Source of the DNA: CAVTYH01 sp963773875
GTDB taxonomy: Bacteria; Planctomycetota; Planctomycetia; Pirellulales; JADZDJ01
Length of the DNA stretch: 64,000 bases
Direction of reading: 5' to 3'
Assembly: GCA_963773875.1 (NCBI GenBank)
Contig: CAVZCV010000021.1
Span: 124,001 to 188,000 of the forward strand
Shown here: positions 55,037-63,541 of the stretch, piece by piece
Numbering within the stretch: the stretch's first letter is position 1
How the letters are laid out: each line of letters opens with the position of its first letter
Notes under the pieces: model-generated
What the model saw: the letters and a program-made list of their open reading frames with translations, nothing else
Databases searched by the model: none
What the model was told of the DNA's origin: nothing
Position numbers and translations under genes: made by a program

Positions 55037-55726
55037 ATGCTCGATCTGCTTGTCATCGCGCCGCACCCTGACGATGCCGAATTGGGCATGGGAGGCACCC
55101 TTCTGCGGCTCAAAGAGCAAGGCCTGCGCGTGGGCGTGCTGGACCTAACCAGTGGCGAGCCAACGCCATTTGGCACGCCCGAGTTGCGAGCGAGCGAAAC
55201 AACCGCCGCCAAGGCAATTCTCAACCTCGATTGGCGCGAAAACCTCGGCCTGCCGAACCGCAGCTTGGAACACACGCTGGAAGCGCACCGCAAACTCGCG
55301 GAAGTCTTTCGGCGAGTGCGCCCCAAATGGCTATTCGCGCCGTATTGGGTCGATGCACATCCGGACCACGTGGCAGCAACGCAGTTGGTTGAAGCGGCGC
55401 GATTTTGGGCGAAACTCACCAAGACCGACATGGCCGGCGAGCCGTTCCACCCACAGCGGATTTTTTATTACTGGTGCGTCCATTTGCGAATTGTCGCGGA
55501 GCCAACATTCGTCGTCGATATCAGCCAGCAGTGGGATCGCAAACGGGCCGTCCTGGAATGCTTTGCCAGTCAGTTCGTTACCGGCCGCTCAACGGATTCG
55601 CCGACGATCATCGATCGACTGCGCGATCAAGCAGCCTACTGGGGCTGGGCGATCGGCACCCGTTACGGAGAGCCTTTCTGGAGCCGCGAGCCGGTAGGCG
55701 TGCAGAGCTTACGCGATTTTGTGTGA
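55037..55726 (+). CDS. PIG-L family deacetylase, BshB1-like
   Basis: 229 residues from ATG 55037. The zinc-binding APHPDDAELGMGGTL and the later VDAHPDHVAATQL place it in the LmbE/PIG-L family. The phrases GLRVGVLDLTSGEPTPFGTP and ENLGLPNRSLEHTLEAHRKL match the bacillithiol biosynthesis branch (BshB1), which removes acetate from N-acetylglucosaminyl malate. The other bacillithiol genes are not in this window. Cytoplasmic. Confidence 0.88.
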   Translation: MLDLLVIAPHPDDAELGMGGTLLRLKEQGLRVGVLDLTSGEPTPFGTPELRASETTAAKAILNLDWRENLGLPNRSLEHTLEAHRKLAEVFRRVRPKWLFAPYWVDAHPDHVAATQLVEAARFWAKLTKTDMAGEPFHPQRIFYYWCVHLRIVAEPTFVVDISQQWDRKRAVLECFASQFVTGRSTDSPTIIDRLRDQAAYWGWAIGTRYGEPFWSREPVGVQSLRDFV

Positions 55727-55813
55727 TCTTTGGAAATTGCGTTGACGGCCGGTTGTCTTGCAAAGCGAGGAGCGTAAGTTGGACGTACGGCAGACGAAGG
55801 AGGCCACCGTCAC

Positions 55814-56227
55814 ATGCCCAAGAAGCGAGCGAAGGGACTGCAAGTCGATCGAGCGGCAGAATACGTCGACAGTCCGTTAATGACGCAACGGCTACGGTAT
55901 GGCCGAGAATTGTCGGTCCGGATTTACGGAAACCACGGCATCTACCGAACCAAAACTGAAATCGGGAAAACGGTCGATGGCACGTGTACCTGTCCATCGG
56001 AAGTTTGGCCGTGCAAACACGTGCGTGCGCTGGAAGCGACTTGGAAGTGCAATCCATCGAGCTTCGTAGATATTAAAGACGTCCTGTGTCAACTGTCGCA
56101 TTTGTCAAAGGCTGAGTTGCTGACTCTTATTGGGGAAATGGCAATGAGATCTCCTCAATCTCTAATCGCATGCGGCGTGCGGGCATTTGAGCTCGAGGAT
56201 GAGGATGTGGAAGATCCACTCGATTGA
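55814..56227 (+). CDS. Small SWIM zinc-finger protein
   Basis: 137 residues. The centre reads VDGTCTCPSEVWPCKHVRAL, a SWIM-type zinc finger (CxC, then CxH), which usually binds DNA or proteins. It lacks the helicase or transposase domains that normally accompany SWIM in larger proteins. The C-terminal part is helical and ends acidic (FELEDEDVEDPLD). The gene follows bshB1 after 87 bases. Function unknown. Confidence 0.7.
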   Translation: MPKKRAKGLQVDRAAEYVDSPLMTQRLRYGRELSVRIYGNHGIYRTKTEIGKTVDGTCTCPSEVWPCKHVRALEATWKCNPSSFVDIKDVLCQLSHLSKAELLTLIGEMAMRSPQSLIACGVRAFELEDEDVEDPLD

Positions 56228-56344
56228 GGATGAATTGCCGTAATATTCAGTCCGGCGGGCTTAGGCTGCGTCAACCGCTGCGATGACGGCCGATTGCACT
56301 TTCGCCCGACGGTTGATACTACGCCTGACAGTACTGTTGACCGC

Positions 56345-57596
56345 TCAGCCGACGCTTAATTTGGGCGTGATGCTGCGCGCCGGTGCGGCAACTATCGGCT
56401 GTGGACGAACGGAGGCACGCACTTCGCGGGCCAGGCGGCGGAGTTCGCGGTCGGGCATTTCCGCGTAGCACGGCAAATGCACGATTTGCGGCAGCATTTC
56501 TTCGGCCAGTTCGGCGCGAAGTTCCGGACGATCGGCCGGCGGCGGTACGACAAACAAACTGTGTGCGAGCGAAGCGTCGAAGCCCGCGTTTTGCAAGCGA
56601 CGAATCAGACGTGTCGGTTCATCGTGCAACACCGGAACCACCCAGTAGCTGTGGACTTCCGCGTGAGAACCGGGGCTCGGCGCCGCCGGTCCAATCAGTG
56701 AGAGCAGCCGCTGGCCATGCTGCGTGCGACGCGCGAGCGCGCGGCGATTGTAAAACGCAATCCGCTGGTGCATCAACGAAAGCAACGCCGCGCAGGGCTG
56801 GCGGCGAATTTGCTGCAGCAGTTCTGCGCCGGGAAACCCGCGCGCGGTGGAAGCCACGAATTTATCTGGATCGCGGCCGGTCAGTCGCATGGTCCAAACC
56901 AGCGCTCCGAATTGCGGGCCGTACGACATCAATTTCATCAGGCCGTGTTTGAACACGCGCTTCAAAAAATGTCCCCGGGCTTGCACCGGATATTTTGATT
57001 GCAGCTGGCGCATCCGCTCCAGAACGGCACGATCGCGAACACATAACAGTGCGCCGCCAAGTGCCGTGGCCGTCTTGATCGAACCGAAACTGAACATACT
57101 GACGTCGGCTTGCGGATGGCCCGTGAAGTGCCGGCCTGCAAATGCCTGAGCACAATCTTCGGCGACGAATAATCCATGCTGCTTGCGCAACTCGCAGCAC
57201 CGGCTCAAGCGGTTGCCGTGTGCCGAACAGATGGGCGACCAGAATGGCCCGCGTGCGTGGGCCAATGGCGCGCTCCAGACTCTCGAGATCGACCGACAGG
57301 TCTTCGGGATTCAAATCTACTGGCACGGCCACCAGGCCATGCGCTTCGATGATTCGCACCATGTCGCGAATGGTGATCGCCGAAACGAGCACTTCGCTCC
57401 CCTTGGGCAACTGGAGCGCTTGCAGCCAAAGATCGAAGCCGGTTCTTACGGAGAGACAAGCCAGGGCATTATCATGCGCCGACCAGTGGTCCTCGAGGTC
57501 TTCCGCCAAAGAGTGCCGATCCCAACAAGTCAGGCAATCGCGCAAGGCACTGCCCAAATTCGACCAGCGGATGTCTAACCGTTTGCGGACCCACAT
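56345..57596 (-). pseudogene. DegT/DnrJ/EryC1-type aminotransferase, frame broken
   Basis: The N-terminal frame from ATG 57596 (VRTGFDLWLQALQLPKGSEV, LVAHLFGTRQPLEPVL) and the C-terminal frame (CELRKQHGLFVAEDCAQAFA, MFSFGSIKTATALGGALLCV, ending at 56345) join at about 57197 if one base is removed. Together about 416 residues make a PLP-dependent sugar aminotransferase, with the Asp of VAEDCAQ and the PLP-binding Lys in SIKTATALGG. These enzymes aminate keto-sugars for surface glycans. Either the gene is recently inactivated or one base is an error. It is divergent from the CsgG-like lipoprotein gene. Confidence 0.7.
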
Positions 57597-57949
57597 TTCT
57601 GCCTCCCGGCAAACTGGGCGATTCGCACCAGAAGCGTGAATCGCTCATTTTGTGCTAGCAACCTAAACTCCGCAACCACATTTAGCGGACTCAGACTTCT
57701 GCCGATCACAACTTTTCTCGGCCTATACCTGATTCTGACAGCACTGGGATTCACCCGATTTGTGCCCACACGGAGGGAAAACGTCACAGGAGGCGATTAT
57801 CGCGGCAGGAAGGTTAGAAAATCGGCACACCGGCGGATTTAACTTAGAGAAAGCCTGCGAAATTTGTCGATAAGGCGGACGTTTCGAAGTCGTCGGCATT
57901 CGTCCGGCTGCCGGAATGGGGGGGCCCATTCCCATGCGGTTGCTTGCTC
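57597..57949. other. 353-base divergent intergenic region
   Basis: Lies between the aminotransferase and lipoprotein genes on opposite strands. Short ORFs here have no family. It presumably carries both promoters. A run GGGGGGCC precedes the lipoprotein start. Confidence 0.35.
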
Positions 57950-59074
57950 ATGATGCGCCTCGCTATCGCCGTCGGCGTGCTGGTGCTGATCTGCGGTTGT
58001 GGCTTGCTGCCCCAAGCCGTTCAGCAGCCGATGATCCACAATCCATTCCCGCAACTGACAAAAATTGCGGTTGCGCCGTTCTTCAATTTGAGCAGCGAGC
58101 CCACGGTCGACGGCAGGCAATTCGCGGAAGATTATTTCGCTGCGCTGCAATCGGTTCCCGGATTTGAAGTTGTGCCGGTGGGAGTCACCGAAAAAGCCGC
58201 GCAGCAGCATGGCATTCAATTGAATGGACCGGAACAAGCGCGACAGCTCGCGCAAATTCTGGGTGTCGACGCCGTGGTGATTGGCGCAGTGACCGATTTC
58301 TCGCCGTACTATCCGCCGCGCTGTGGACTGCAGGTCGAATGGTACGCAGCCAATCCAGGCTATCATCCTGTGCCGCCTGGCTACGGTTTGCCGTGGGGCA
58401 CAACGGAAGAAGAATTCATTCCGCCGTCGCTAGTGCTCGAATCGGAAATGGCATTGGCGCGTGCGCAGTTGGCCACACAATCGCCACAACCGACAGATGC
58501 GCGACTCGTGCCTGTTCCAAGCCAAAGTGCAAAACCGCGCGAGGCTTTAGTGCTGCCGGCGGTGGCAGCAGCGCCAGCGGCAGTGCTCGCGGCGCCGTTG
58601 CGAAAGGGCGAATCGAATCGAGAACAAGGCGCTCTGCCGGCGCAACCGTCAGAATCGTCCGCGGCTGTGCAGACATCGGCCAATGCACCTGTCGACAGCA
58701 ACGCCAGCGGAATCGCGCCGGCAAACTCGACTGCAGACGCCGCGAGTGGACCGCAATTTCCGCCGAATTGGCCCGATCCACGGGGTTTCATACCGCCGCC
58801 ACCGTCGCCGCAGCGCCCGCCGTACATCCCATCAAATGAACCCGTGCTGCGTCATGCTCGCTTCTACAGCGGCAACGACGCCGACTTCACGGCGGCATTG
58901 GAAAACTATCACTATTCTCGCGATGATGCACGACGCGACGGTTGGCAGGGCACGTTGCAACGCAGCGACGACTTCATTCGCTTCTGCTGCTACAAGAACA
59001 TCGCCGAAATGCTAACTGCTCGCGGCGGTGGCGGCGAAACGCAAGTGTTGTATCGGTGGGAGACGGGCCGATAA
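57950..59074 (+). CDS. CsgG/GNA1162-like lipoprotein with low-complexity linker
   Basis: About 374 residues. Signal RLAIAVGVLVLICGCG ends in a lipobox. The N-terminal domain (TKIAVAPFFNLSSEPTVDGR, LAQILGVDAVVIGAVTDFSP) resembles the CsgG/GNA1162/LpoB fold of outer-membrane lipoproteins. A Pro/Ala/Ser-rich linker (about residues 175-280) separates it from a C-terminal part (RDGWQGTLQRSDDFIRFCCY) that may complete the domain. Likely attached to the periplasmic side of a membrane. Start at 57950 or 57953 (two adjacent ATGs). Confidence 0.65.
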   Translation: MMRLAIAVGVLVLICGCGLLPQAVQQPMIHNPFPQLTKIAVAPFFNLSSEPTVDGRQFAEDYFAALQSVPGFEVVPVGVTEKAAQQHGIQLNGPEQARQLAQILGVDAVVIGAVTDFSPYYPPRCGLQVEWYAANPGYHPVPPGYGLPWGTTEEEFIPPSLVLESEMALARAQLATQSPQPTDARLVPVPSQSAKPREALVLPAVAAAPAAVLAAPLRKGESNREQGALPAQPSESSAAVQTSANAPVDSNASGIAPANSTADAASGPQFPPNWPDPRGFIPPPPSPQRPPYIPSNEPVLRHARFYSGNDADFTAALENYHYSRDDARRDGWQGTLQRSDDFIRFCCYKNIAEMLTARGGGGETQVLYRWETGR

Positions 59075-59167
59075 CACTTTTGGCGTGACAATCGAAATCT
59101 GTGCGGCCGATGGACCGGCTGTCTGCGATTGAATGCACGCAAGGCCGCAAGATGGAGCGATGAGAAC

Positions 59168-59416
59168 GTGTCGCAGGACATTAACGTGCTGGCGCTAGTG
59201 AAGGGCAACGAACGGTACATTTTTCTGTACGACGATGCCAGCCGCGCAGAAACGCTCCGCACCTTGGGCCGGTATGCTTCGAACCCGGAGCTGAGTTTTA
59301 CCTGGTACGATGCCGCCGTCTTGAGCCAGAAGGTTCGCCAGAACGCGGCGAGCATGCAGCACGAACAACGTCCGCGCCGTTTCAACTTGCCCCTGCCCTC
59401 GGACGCCGACGAGTAA
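59168..59416 (+). CDS. Small conserved protein of unknown function
   Basis: 82 residues from a GTG with GGAG about 11 bases upstream; a longer in-frame version from 59129 is possible. It reads SQDINVLALVKGNERYIFLY then SNPELSFTWYDAAVLSQKVR, a well-behaved globular core. It immediately precedes xerC (76 bases), and small proteins of this shape are seen near xerC-like genes in planctomycetes, as I recall. Function unknown. Confidence 0.65.
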   Translation: MSQDINVLALVKGNERYIFLYDDASRAETLRTLGRYASNPELSFTWYDAAVLSQKVRQNAASMQHEQRPRRFNLPLPSDADE

Positions 59417-59492
59417 ACGCGCATCACGGAATCGCGAGCACTCATTGCGCTTTCCGGCAAGTTGCTAATAACGAACCACAAATTGCTTCCCT

Positions 59493-60404
59493 ATGCAAGA
59501 CGCTGTTGATCGCTTCTTGCAATATCTAAAGGTTGAACGGAACGCTTCTGAGCTGACGATCAAGAGCTATCGCGAAGACCTGACGCACTTGGCGAAGTTT
59601 TTGGCCGAGGCGTCCGGCGATGTTGATGGGTCCGCACCGCCGCCCGAGTCGATCACCACGCTCGATTTGCGCGGCTACGTGGCCAGTTTGCACGAGGCAG
59701 GCTTGGCGAAAACGTCGATCGCGCGGCATCTGGCATCGATGCGCAGTTTCTTTCGCTTTGGCCAGCGCGAAGGCTGGACGACTTCGAACCCTGCCAAACC
59801 GTTGCGGAATCCGCGGAAGCCGCGCGACCTCCCGCATTTCTTGTCGAGCGAAGACTTGGATCGTTTGCTCAACGCACCGCCGGCCAATGAATCGGTGGGA
59901 CTGCGCGACCGGGCCATGCTCGAAACGCTCTACTCCGCTGGTTTACGCGTGAGCGAGCTCGTGGGGCTCAACGACGACGATTACGATCGCGCGGCAGGCA
60001 TTCTCCGCGTCCGTGGCAAGGGACGAAAAGAACGACTTTCTCCACTCGGATCTTGTGCCGAGAAGGCGATAGAGCGCTGGCTCAAAGTGCGAAAACTTGC
60101 ACCGGGGCTGGAACGCAGTCCGCGGCGGCCAGTTTTCACGAACAAGTTCGGCAAACGGCTCACCACTCGTAGCGTCGGCCGGCTGTTGGAAAAGTATTTG
60201 AAGATCGTCGGCCTCGATCGCCGCACGACGCCGCATACTTTGCGACATAGCTTTGCCACACACTTACTCGATCGAGGCGCCGACATCCGCAGCGTGCAGG
60301 AACTGCTTGGCCACAAGAGCCTGGCGACGACTCAAATTTACACACACCTCAGCACCGCCGGATTAAAGAAGGCTTACGACAAAGCGCATCCGCGATCGAA
60401 GTGA
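59493..60404 (+). CDS. xerC: Tyrosine recombinase XerC
   Basis: 303 residues, the usual Xer length. The catalytic set is complete: Arg in LYSAGLRVSELVGL, Lys in RGKGRKERLSPLG, His-x-x-Arg in PHTLRHSFATHLLDRGA, His in LLGHKSLATTQIYTHLS, and the Tyr of IYTH. It resolves chromosome dimers at dif with XerD. XerC and XerD are hard to separate by eye; C is favoured by the compact N-terminal domain. It ends just before a shared terminator. Confidence 0.88.
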   Translation: MQDAVDRFLQYLKVERNASELTIKSYREDLTHLAKFLAEASGDVDGSAPPPESITTLDLRGYVASLHEAGLAKTSIARHLASMRSFFRFGQREGWTTSNPAKPLRNPRKPRDLPHFLSSEDLDRLLNAPPANESVGLRDRAMLETLYSAGLRVSELVGLNDDDYDRAAGILRVRGKGRKERLSPLGSCAEKAIERWLKVRKLAPGLERSPRRPVFTNKFGKRLTTRSVGRLLEKYLKIVGLDRRTTPHTLRHSFATHLLDRGADIRSVQELLGHKSLATTQIYTHLSTAGLKKAYDKAHPRSK

Positions 60405-60436
60405 TGGCGTATGCGCATTGCGGCGATTGCAAATAA

Positions 60437-60468
60437 AAAAGCCCAGGGGTTGCAACCCCTGGGCTTTT
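60437..60468. terminator. Bidirectional rho-independent terminator
   Basis: A perfect hairpin with 10-base arms GCCCAGGGGT and ACCCCTGGGC around a TGCA loop (60441-60464), flanked by A-runs on the left and TTTT on the right. It sits between the converging xerC and response-regulator genes, so it can stop both. Confidence 0.92.
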
Positions 60469-60498
60469 ATGTTTGCGATCACTCGGATTGGTTCGACG

Positions 60499-61131
60499 TT
60501 ACACCAACCCTTTTCGAACTGCCCACACCGCGGCCTGCGTACGATCGACGACGGCGATTTTTCGCAGAATGTTCTGCACATGCTCTTTTACCGTTTCGAC
60601 ACTGATTCCCAGCGAACGACCGATCTCCTTATTGCTCAGGCCCAAGGCAATGTGGCGTAGCACTTGCAATTCGCGCTGCGTTAATGGGACGTCATCGGTT
60701 TTACTCGGTTCGCGCGTTGCCATGGCGCCTTGAACACGGCGCAACTCGCCGGTTTTTGTCGGTGCCTGCCCGGCCGCAGCGGCGTTGATTGCACTGACCA
60801 ACTCGCCCCGAGAGGAACCTTTCAATACGTAGTCGCTGGCCCCCAAGGCAACAGCGCGGGCCACATACGTTGGATTATCATACGTCGAAAGCACGACGAC
60901 CCTCTGTTCAGGCCGATCGCGGCGAATTTTTTCCAGCGCCTCGAGTCCGTCGGTATCGGGCATCCGAATGTCCAGCAACACGACATCCGGCTTGTGTTTC
61001 TTGCTGAGCTTCACGGCTTCATCGCCGTTCTTGGCCTCAGCCACGACTTTGATATCTGAGCCACTTAGCAAACTGGCCAGACCGCGGCGAACGACCTCAT
61101 GGTCGTCGGCGATCAATAATTTAACGCTCAT
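60499..61131 (-). CDS. NarL/LuxR-family response regulator
   Basis: 210 residues from the ATG at 61131 with GGAGGA four bases upstream (61135-61140). The receiver domain has LIADDHEVVRRGLASLLSGS, the phosphoacceptor Asp in VVLLDIRMPDTDG, the Thr or Ser of VVLSTYDNPTYVARA and the Lys of DYVLKGSS. The output is a LuxR helix-turn-helix (LTQRELQVLRHIALGLSNKE, SVETVKEHVQNIL). No sensor kinase gene is adjacent, so it is an orphan. It binds DNA when phosphorylated. Confidence 0.93.
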   Translation of the reverse strand: MSVKLLIADDHEVVRRGLASLLSGSDIKVVAEAKNGDEAVKLSKKHKPDVVLLDIRMPDTDGLEALEKIRRDRPEQRVVVLSTYDNPTYVARAVALGASDYVLKGSSRGELVSAINAAAAGQAPTKTGELRRVQGAMATREPSKTDDVPLTQRELQVLRHIALGLSNKEIGRSLGISVETVKEHVQNILRKIAVVDRTQAAVWAVRKGLV

Positions 61132-61504
61132 TCTTCCTCCCGTGAAACCTGATTCAACAGCCCCGCGGATCGCCACAACCCGCGTAAGCCAACACTATGA
61201 ATTGAAAAGCTGAAGTGAGGACCAAGCCCACTTCAACAATGCCTAGCTCTGTTCGTGCCTTACTCTGTTCGCGCGCAGCAAAAGATTCCATCAGAAACCA
61301 GCCACAAAGCAACCAGCACCCCCCTCCTTGATACATCATAGGCACACAATTGGGCGAGGTGTAGTGGCGCCAAGAATTCTTTCACCAAATTTAGAATCAA
61401 AATCTTGAATTTGGCTGATCAAAACTAGCACCCTTGCTTTAGTGATATACGAATGTCACGTGCTCATGGTTCATGCGGCAATCCGTAGTGAGTACTCATC
61501 GGCA
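61132..61504. other. 373-base intergenic region
   Basis: Upstream of the response regulator and downstream of pheS. It contains an AT-rich imperfect hairpin (61385-61414, arms CCAAATTTAGAAT and ATCTTGAATTTGG) without a T-run. No gene is seen. Confidence 0.4.
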
Positions 61505-62581
61505 TCAAAATTGATGCAAGAAACGCACATCGTTGCGATAAAATTCGCGAATGTCGGAAATGCCATGACGCCGAGCACAAACACGCTCCACGCCGAGCCC
61601 AAACGCAAAACCAGTTACGTCCTCGGGGTTGAAGCCCACCGCTCTCAGGACATTTGGGTCGACCATTCCAGCACCGCCCATTTCCACGTAGCGCGTCTTG
61701 CCGCCAACGGTTTCCCAGGCCATATCGACTTCTACGCTCGGCTCAGTGAATGGGAAAAACGAAGGGCGGAATCGAATGTGCACGTCGTGGCCCAAAAAGC
61801 TGGCCGCGAACAACCGCAGCACACTCTTCAAATCGGCCATCGTCACGTTTTTATCTATCAGCAAGCCCTCGATCTGGTGGAACATTGGGTAATGCGTGGC
61901 ATCTGCATCGTCCGGCCGATACACACGCCCCAGCGAGATGATGCGAACCGGCGGCCTCTGCTTTTCCATCACGCGAATCTGCACCGTGCTCGTCTGGCTT
62001 CGTAGTAGTAACGGGCCACAGGTGCCAACCGCCGCGGTGGCCAGATAAAAGTTTTCCAACGGATCGCGCGCCGGGTGCGAAGCTGGAATATTGAGTGCCT
62101 CGAAGTTGTGCCACTCATCCTCGACCTCAGGACCCTCGGCCACTGTAAAGCCCAACCGGCCCATAATGTCTTTGAGCTCCTCGATGGTTTGGGTCAGGGG
62201 GTGCAAATGTCCCAAACGGAGCGGAGTGCGTTCTTCCGACTTGCCAATAAGTCGTCCGCCCGGCACCGTTGCGTCGAATTTCTCTTCGGCGTCGGCTGGC
62301 CCGCCGCTTGCCAAACGCCCTTGGGCTGCCGTCAGCGCCGCTTCAAGTGCGGTCTTCACTTCATTGAACCGTTTGCCTGCTGCTGGCTTTTCAGGCACTG
62401 GGACATTGCCGAGCCCTTTCTGCACCGCTTTCAGCCGCCCGCTTTTCGCGCCGAGAAATTCTACACGCGCCGCCTCGATGGCCGCGGCATCACTCGCAGC
62501 GGCGAATGCCGACGTTCCGTCCTTATCCAGTTGATCGAGCTCGATGAGAAAGTCGGCAAGTGCCATTTGTGCGTCTTTCAA
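61505..62581 (-). CDS. pheS: Phenylalanine-tRNA ligase alpha subunit
   Basis: 358 residues, standard length. An N-terminal coiled region is followed by the class II core: LHPLTQTIEELKDIMGRLGF, motif 2 region GRVYRPDDADATHYPMFHQI, and motif 3 GFNPEDVTGFAFGLGVERV. It attaches Phe to tRNA-Phe together with the beta subunit (pheT not in the window). It follows rplT in the infC-rpmI-rplT-pheS cluster. An ATG five codons downstream is an alternative start. Confidence 0.97.
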   Translation of the reverse strand: MKDAQMALADFLIELDQLDKDGTSAFAAASDAAAIEAARVEFLGAKSGRLKAVQKGLGNVPVPEKPAAGKRFNEVKTALEAALTAAQGRLASGGPADAEEKFDATVPGGRLIGKSEERTPLRLGHLHPLTQTIEELKDIMGRLGFTVAEGPEVEDEWHNFEALNIPASHPARDPLENFYLATAAVGTCGPLLLRSQTSTVQIRVMEKQRPPVRIISLGRVYRPDDADATHYPMFHQIEGLLIDKNVTMADLKSVLRLFAASFLGHDVHIRFRPSFFPFTEPSVEVDMAWETVGGKTRYVEMGGAGMVDPNVLRAVGFNPEDVTGFAFGLGVERVCARRHGISDIREFYRNDVRFLHQF

Positions 62582-62693
62582 GTGCCGCGGTCACCTCGTG
62601 CCGATACATGCAGCTGCACACCATTGCAGAGAGCGCGAAGCGAGACAGCGACTAAGATAGCGCCAACGCACATAGATTGCCAAGCGGCAATAC

Positions 62694-63053
62694 TTATTTC
62701 GCGCCGAGCGCAGCTTTCACTAGCGCCACAATCGCATCAAAGGCAGCCGGATCGGCGATGGCGAGTTCGGAGAGCGATTTTCGATCGAGCTCAATCTTGG
62801 CTTTTGCCAACCCATTAATGAATTCGCCATAGCGCAGGCCTCGCTCGCGTGCGGCGGCGTTGATGCGAATGATCCACAGGCCGCGCAAATCGCGGCGGCG
62901 ACGGCGGCGATCGCGAAATGCGTAAACGCCAGAACGAATGAGTGTTTCGGTCGCAGTCCGGAACAGACGGCGACGACCGCCAACGTTCCCCTTAACTTTG
63001 CGGAACAGGCGCTTCTTGGCACGATTACGAGGTACAGCAGTGGTGGTACGCAT
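62694..63053 (-). CDS. rplT: 50S ribosomal protein L20
   Basis: 119 residues. The basic N-terminus (RTTTAVPRNRAKKRLFRKVK, GRRRLFRTATETLIRSGVYA) and the conserved RRRDLRGLWIIRINAAARER with LRYGEFINGLAKA are diagnostic. L20 binds 23S rRNA early in assembly of the large subunit and can repress its own operon in other bacteria. It lies 60 bases after rpmI. Confidence 0.98.
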   Translation of the reverse strand: MRTTTAVPRNRAKKRLFRKVKGNVGGRRRLFRTATETLIRSGVYAFRDRRRRRRDLRGLWIIRINAAARERGLRYGEFINGLAKAKIELDRKSLSELAIADPAAFDAIVALVKAALGAK

Positions 63054-63113
63054 GGCTTAAGCGTGTTGGTGTGGCCGCGAAATAATTACGCAGCTTCGAG
63101 GTATGCCGATATT

Positions 63114-63317
63114 TCAGTAACTATTCCCGGCCAAAGCTTCCAAAATTCGCTTCCCGTCGACGTGATCGAGCACGCCGGTGCCGCGCAGTTCGCGGCGGCG
63201 TTTCGAAGTTAACCGGCTATTCAAGTGGCTCGTGCCAGCACGGCGATGCTTGACCTTGCCCTTGGCGGTGGCACGAAAGCGCTTCTTGACGCCTTTGTGG
63301 GTTTTCATCTTTGGCAT
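63114..63317 (-). CDS. rpmI: 50S ribosomal protein L35
   Basis: 67 residues. The start MPKMKTHKGVKKRFRATAKG and the HRRAGTSHLNSRLTSKRRRE block are typical of L35. Highly basic, binds rRNA. Order infC, rpmI, rplT is the universal one. The 224-base gap between infC and rpmI is longer than usual and AT-rich. Confidence 0.97.
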   Translation of the reverse strand: MPKMKTHKGVKKRFRATAKGKVKHRRAGTSHLNSRLTSKRRRELRGTGVLDHVDGKRILEALAGNSY

Positions 63318-63541
63318 ACGAACTGCCCCTTGATTGGGAGGCGGGAATTCGAATCCCGAATTTTAGCCGTTTTTTGCCAAGGACGGAAGTGCTGCAAATG
63401 TCCCGAATCTCAAATTTCAACGCCTAATCTCAAACAAGATCCAAATTCAAAGCTCGAAAATCCAAATCCAGCCAAGTGCCGGTGTTTTGAATTGTAATGC
63501 TTTCGCGATGATGAGTCGCGAGATTTTGAATTTGACCACCG
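63318..63541. other. 224-base AT-rich gap between infC and rpmI
   Basis: On the minus strand it contains a run of short repeats built from TTTGAATTTGGA- and TTTGAGATT-like strings (about 63405-63540). It could host a control element of the ribosomal genes. No hairpin of obvious kind is seen. Confidence 0.35.

Noticed and set aside
61385..61414. AT-rich imperfect hairpin as pheS terminator
   Set aside because: Mismatches in the stem and no T-run on the minus strand.
63405..63540. Repeated TTTGAATTTGG-like strings as a CRISPR-like array
   Set aside because: Units are short and irregular with no spacers; simple AT-rich repeat.
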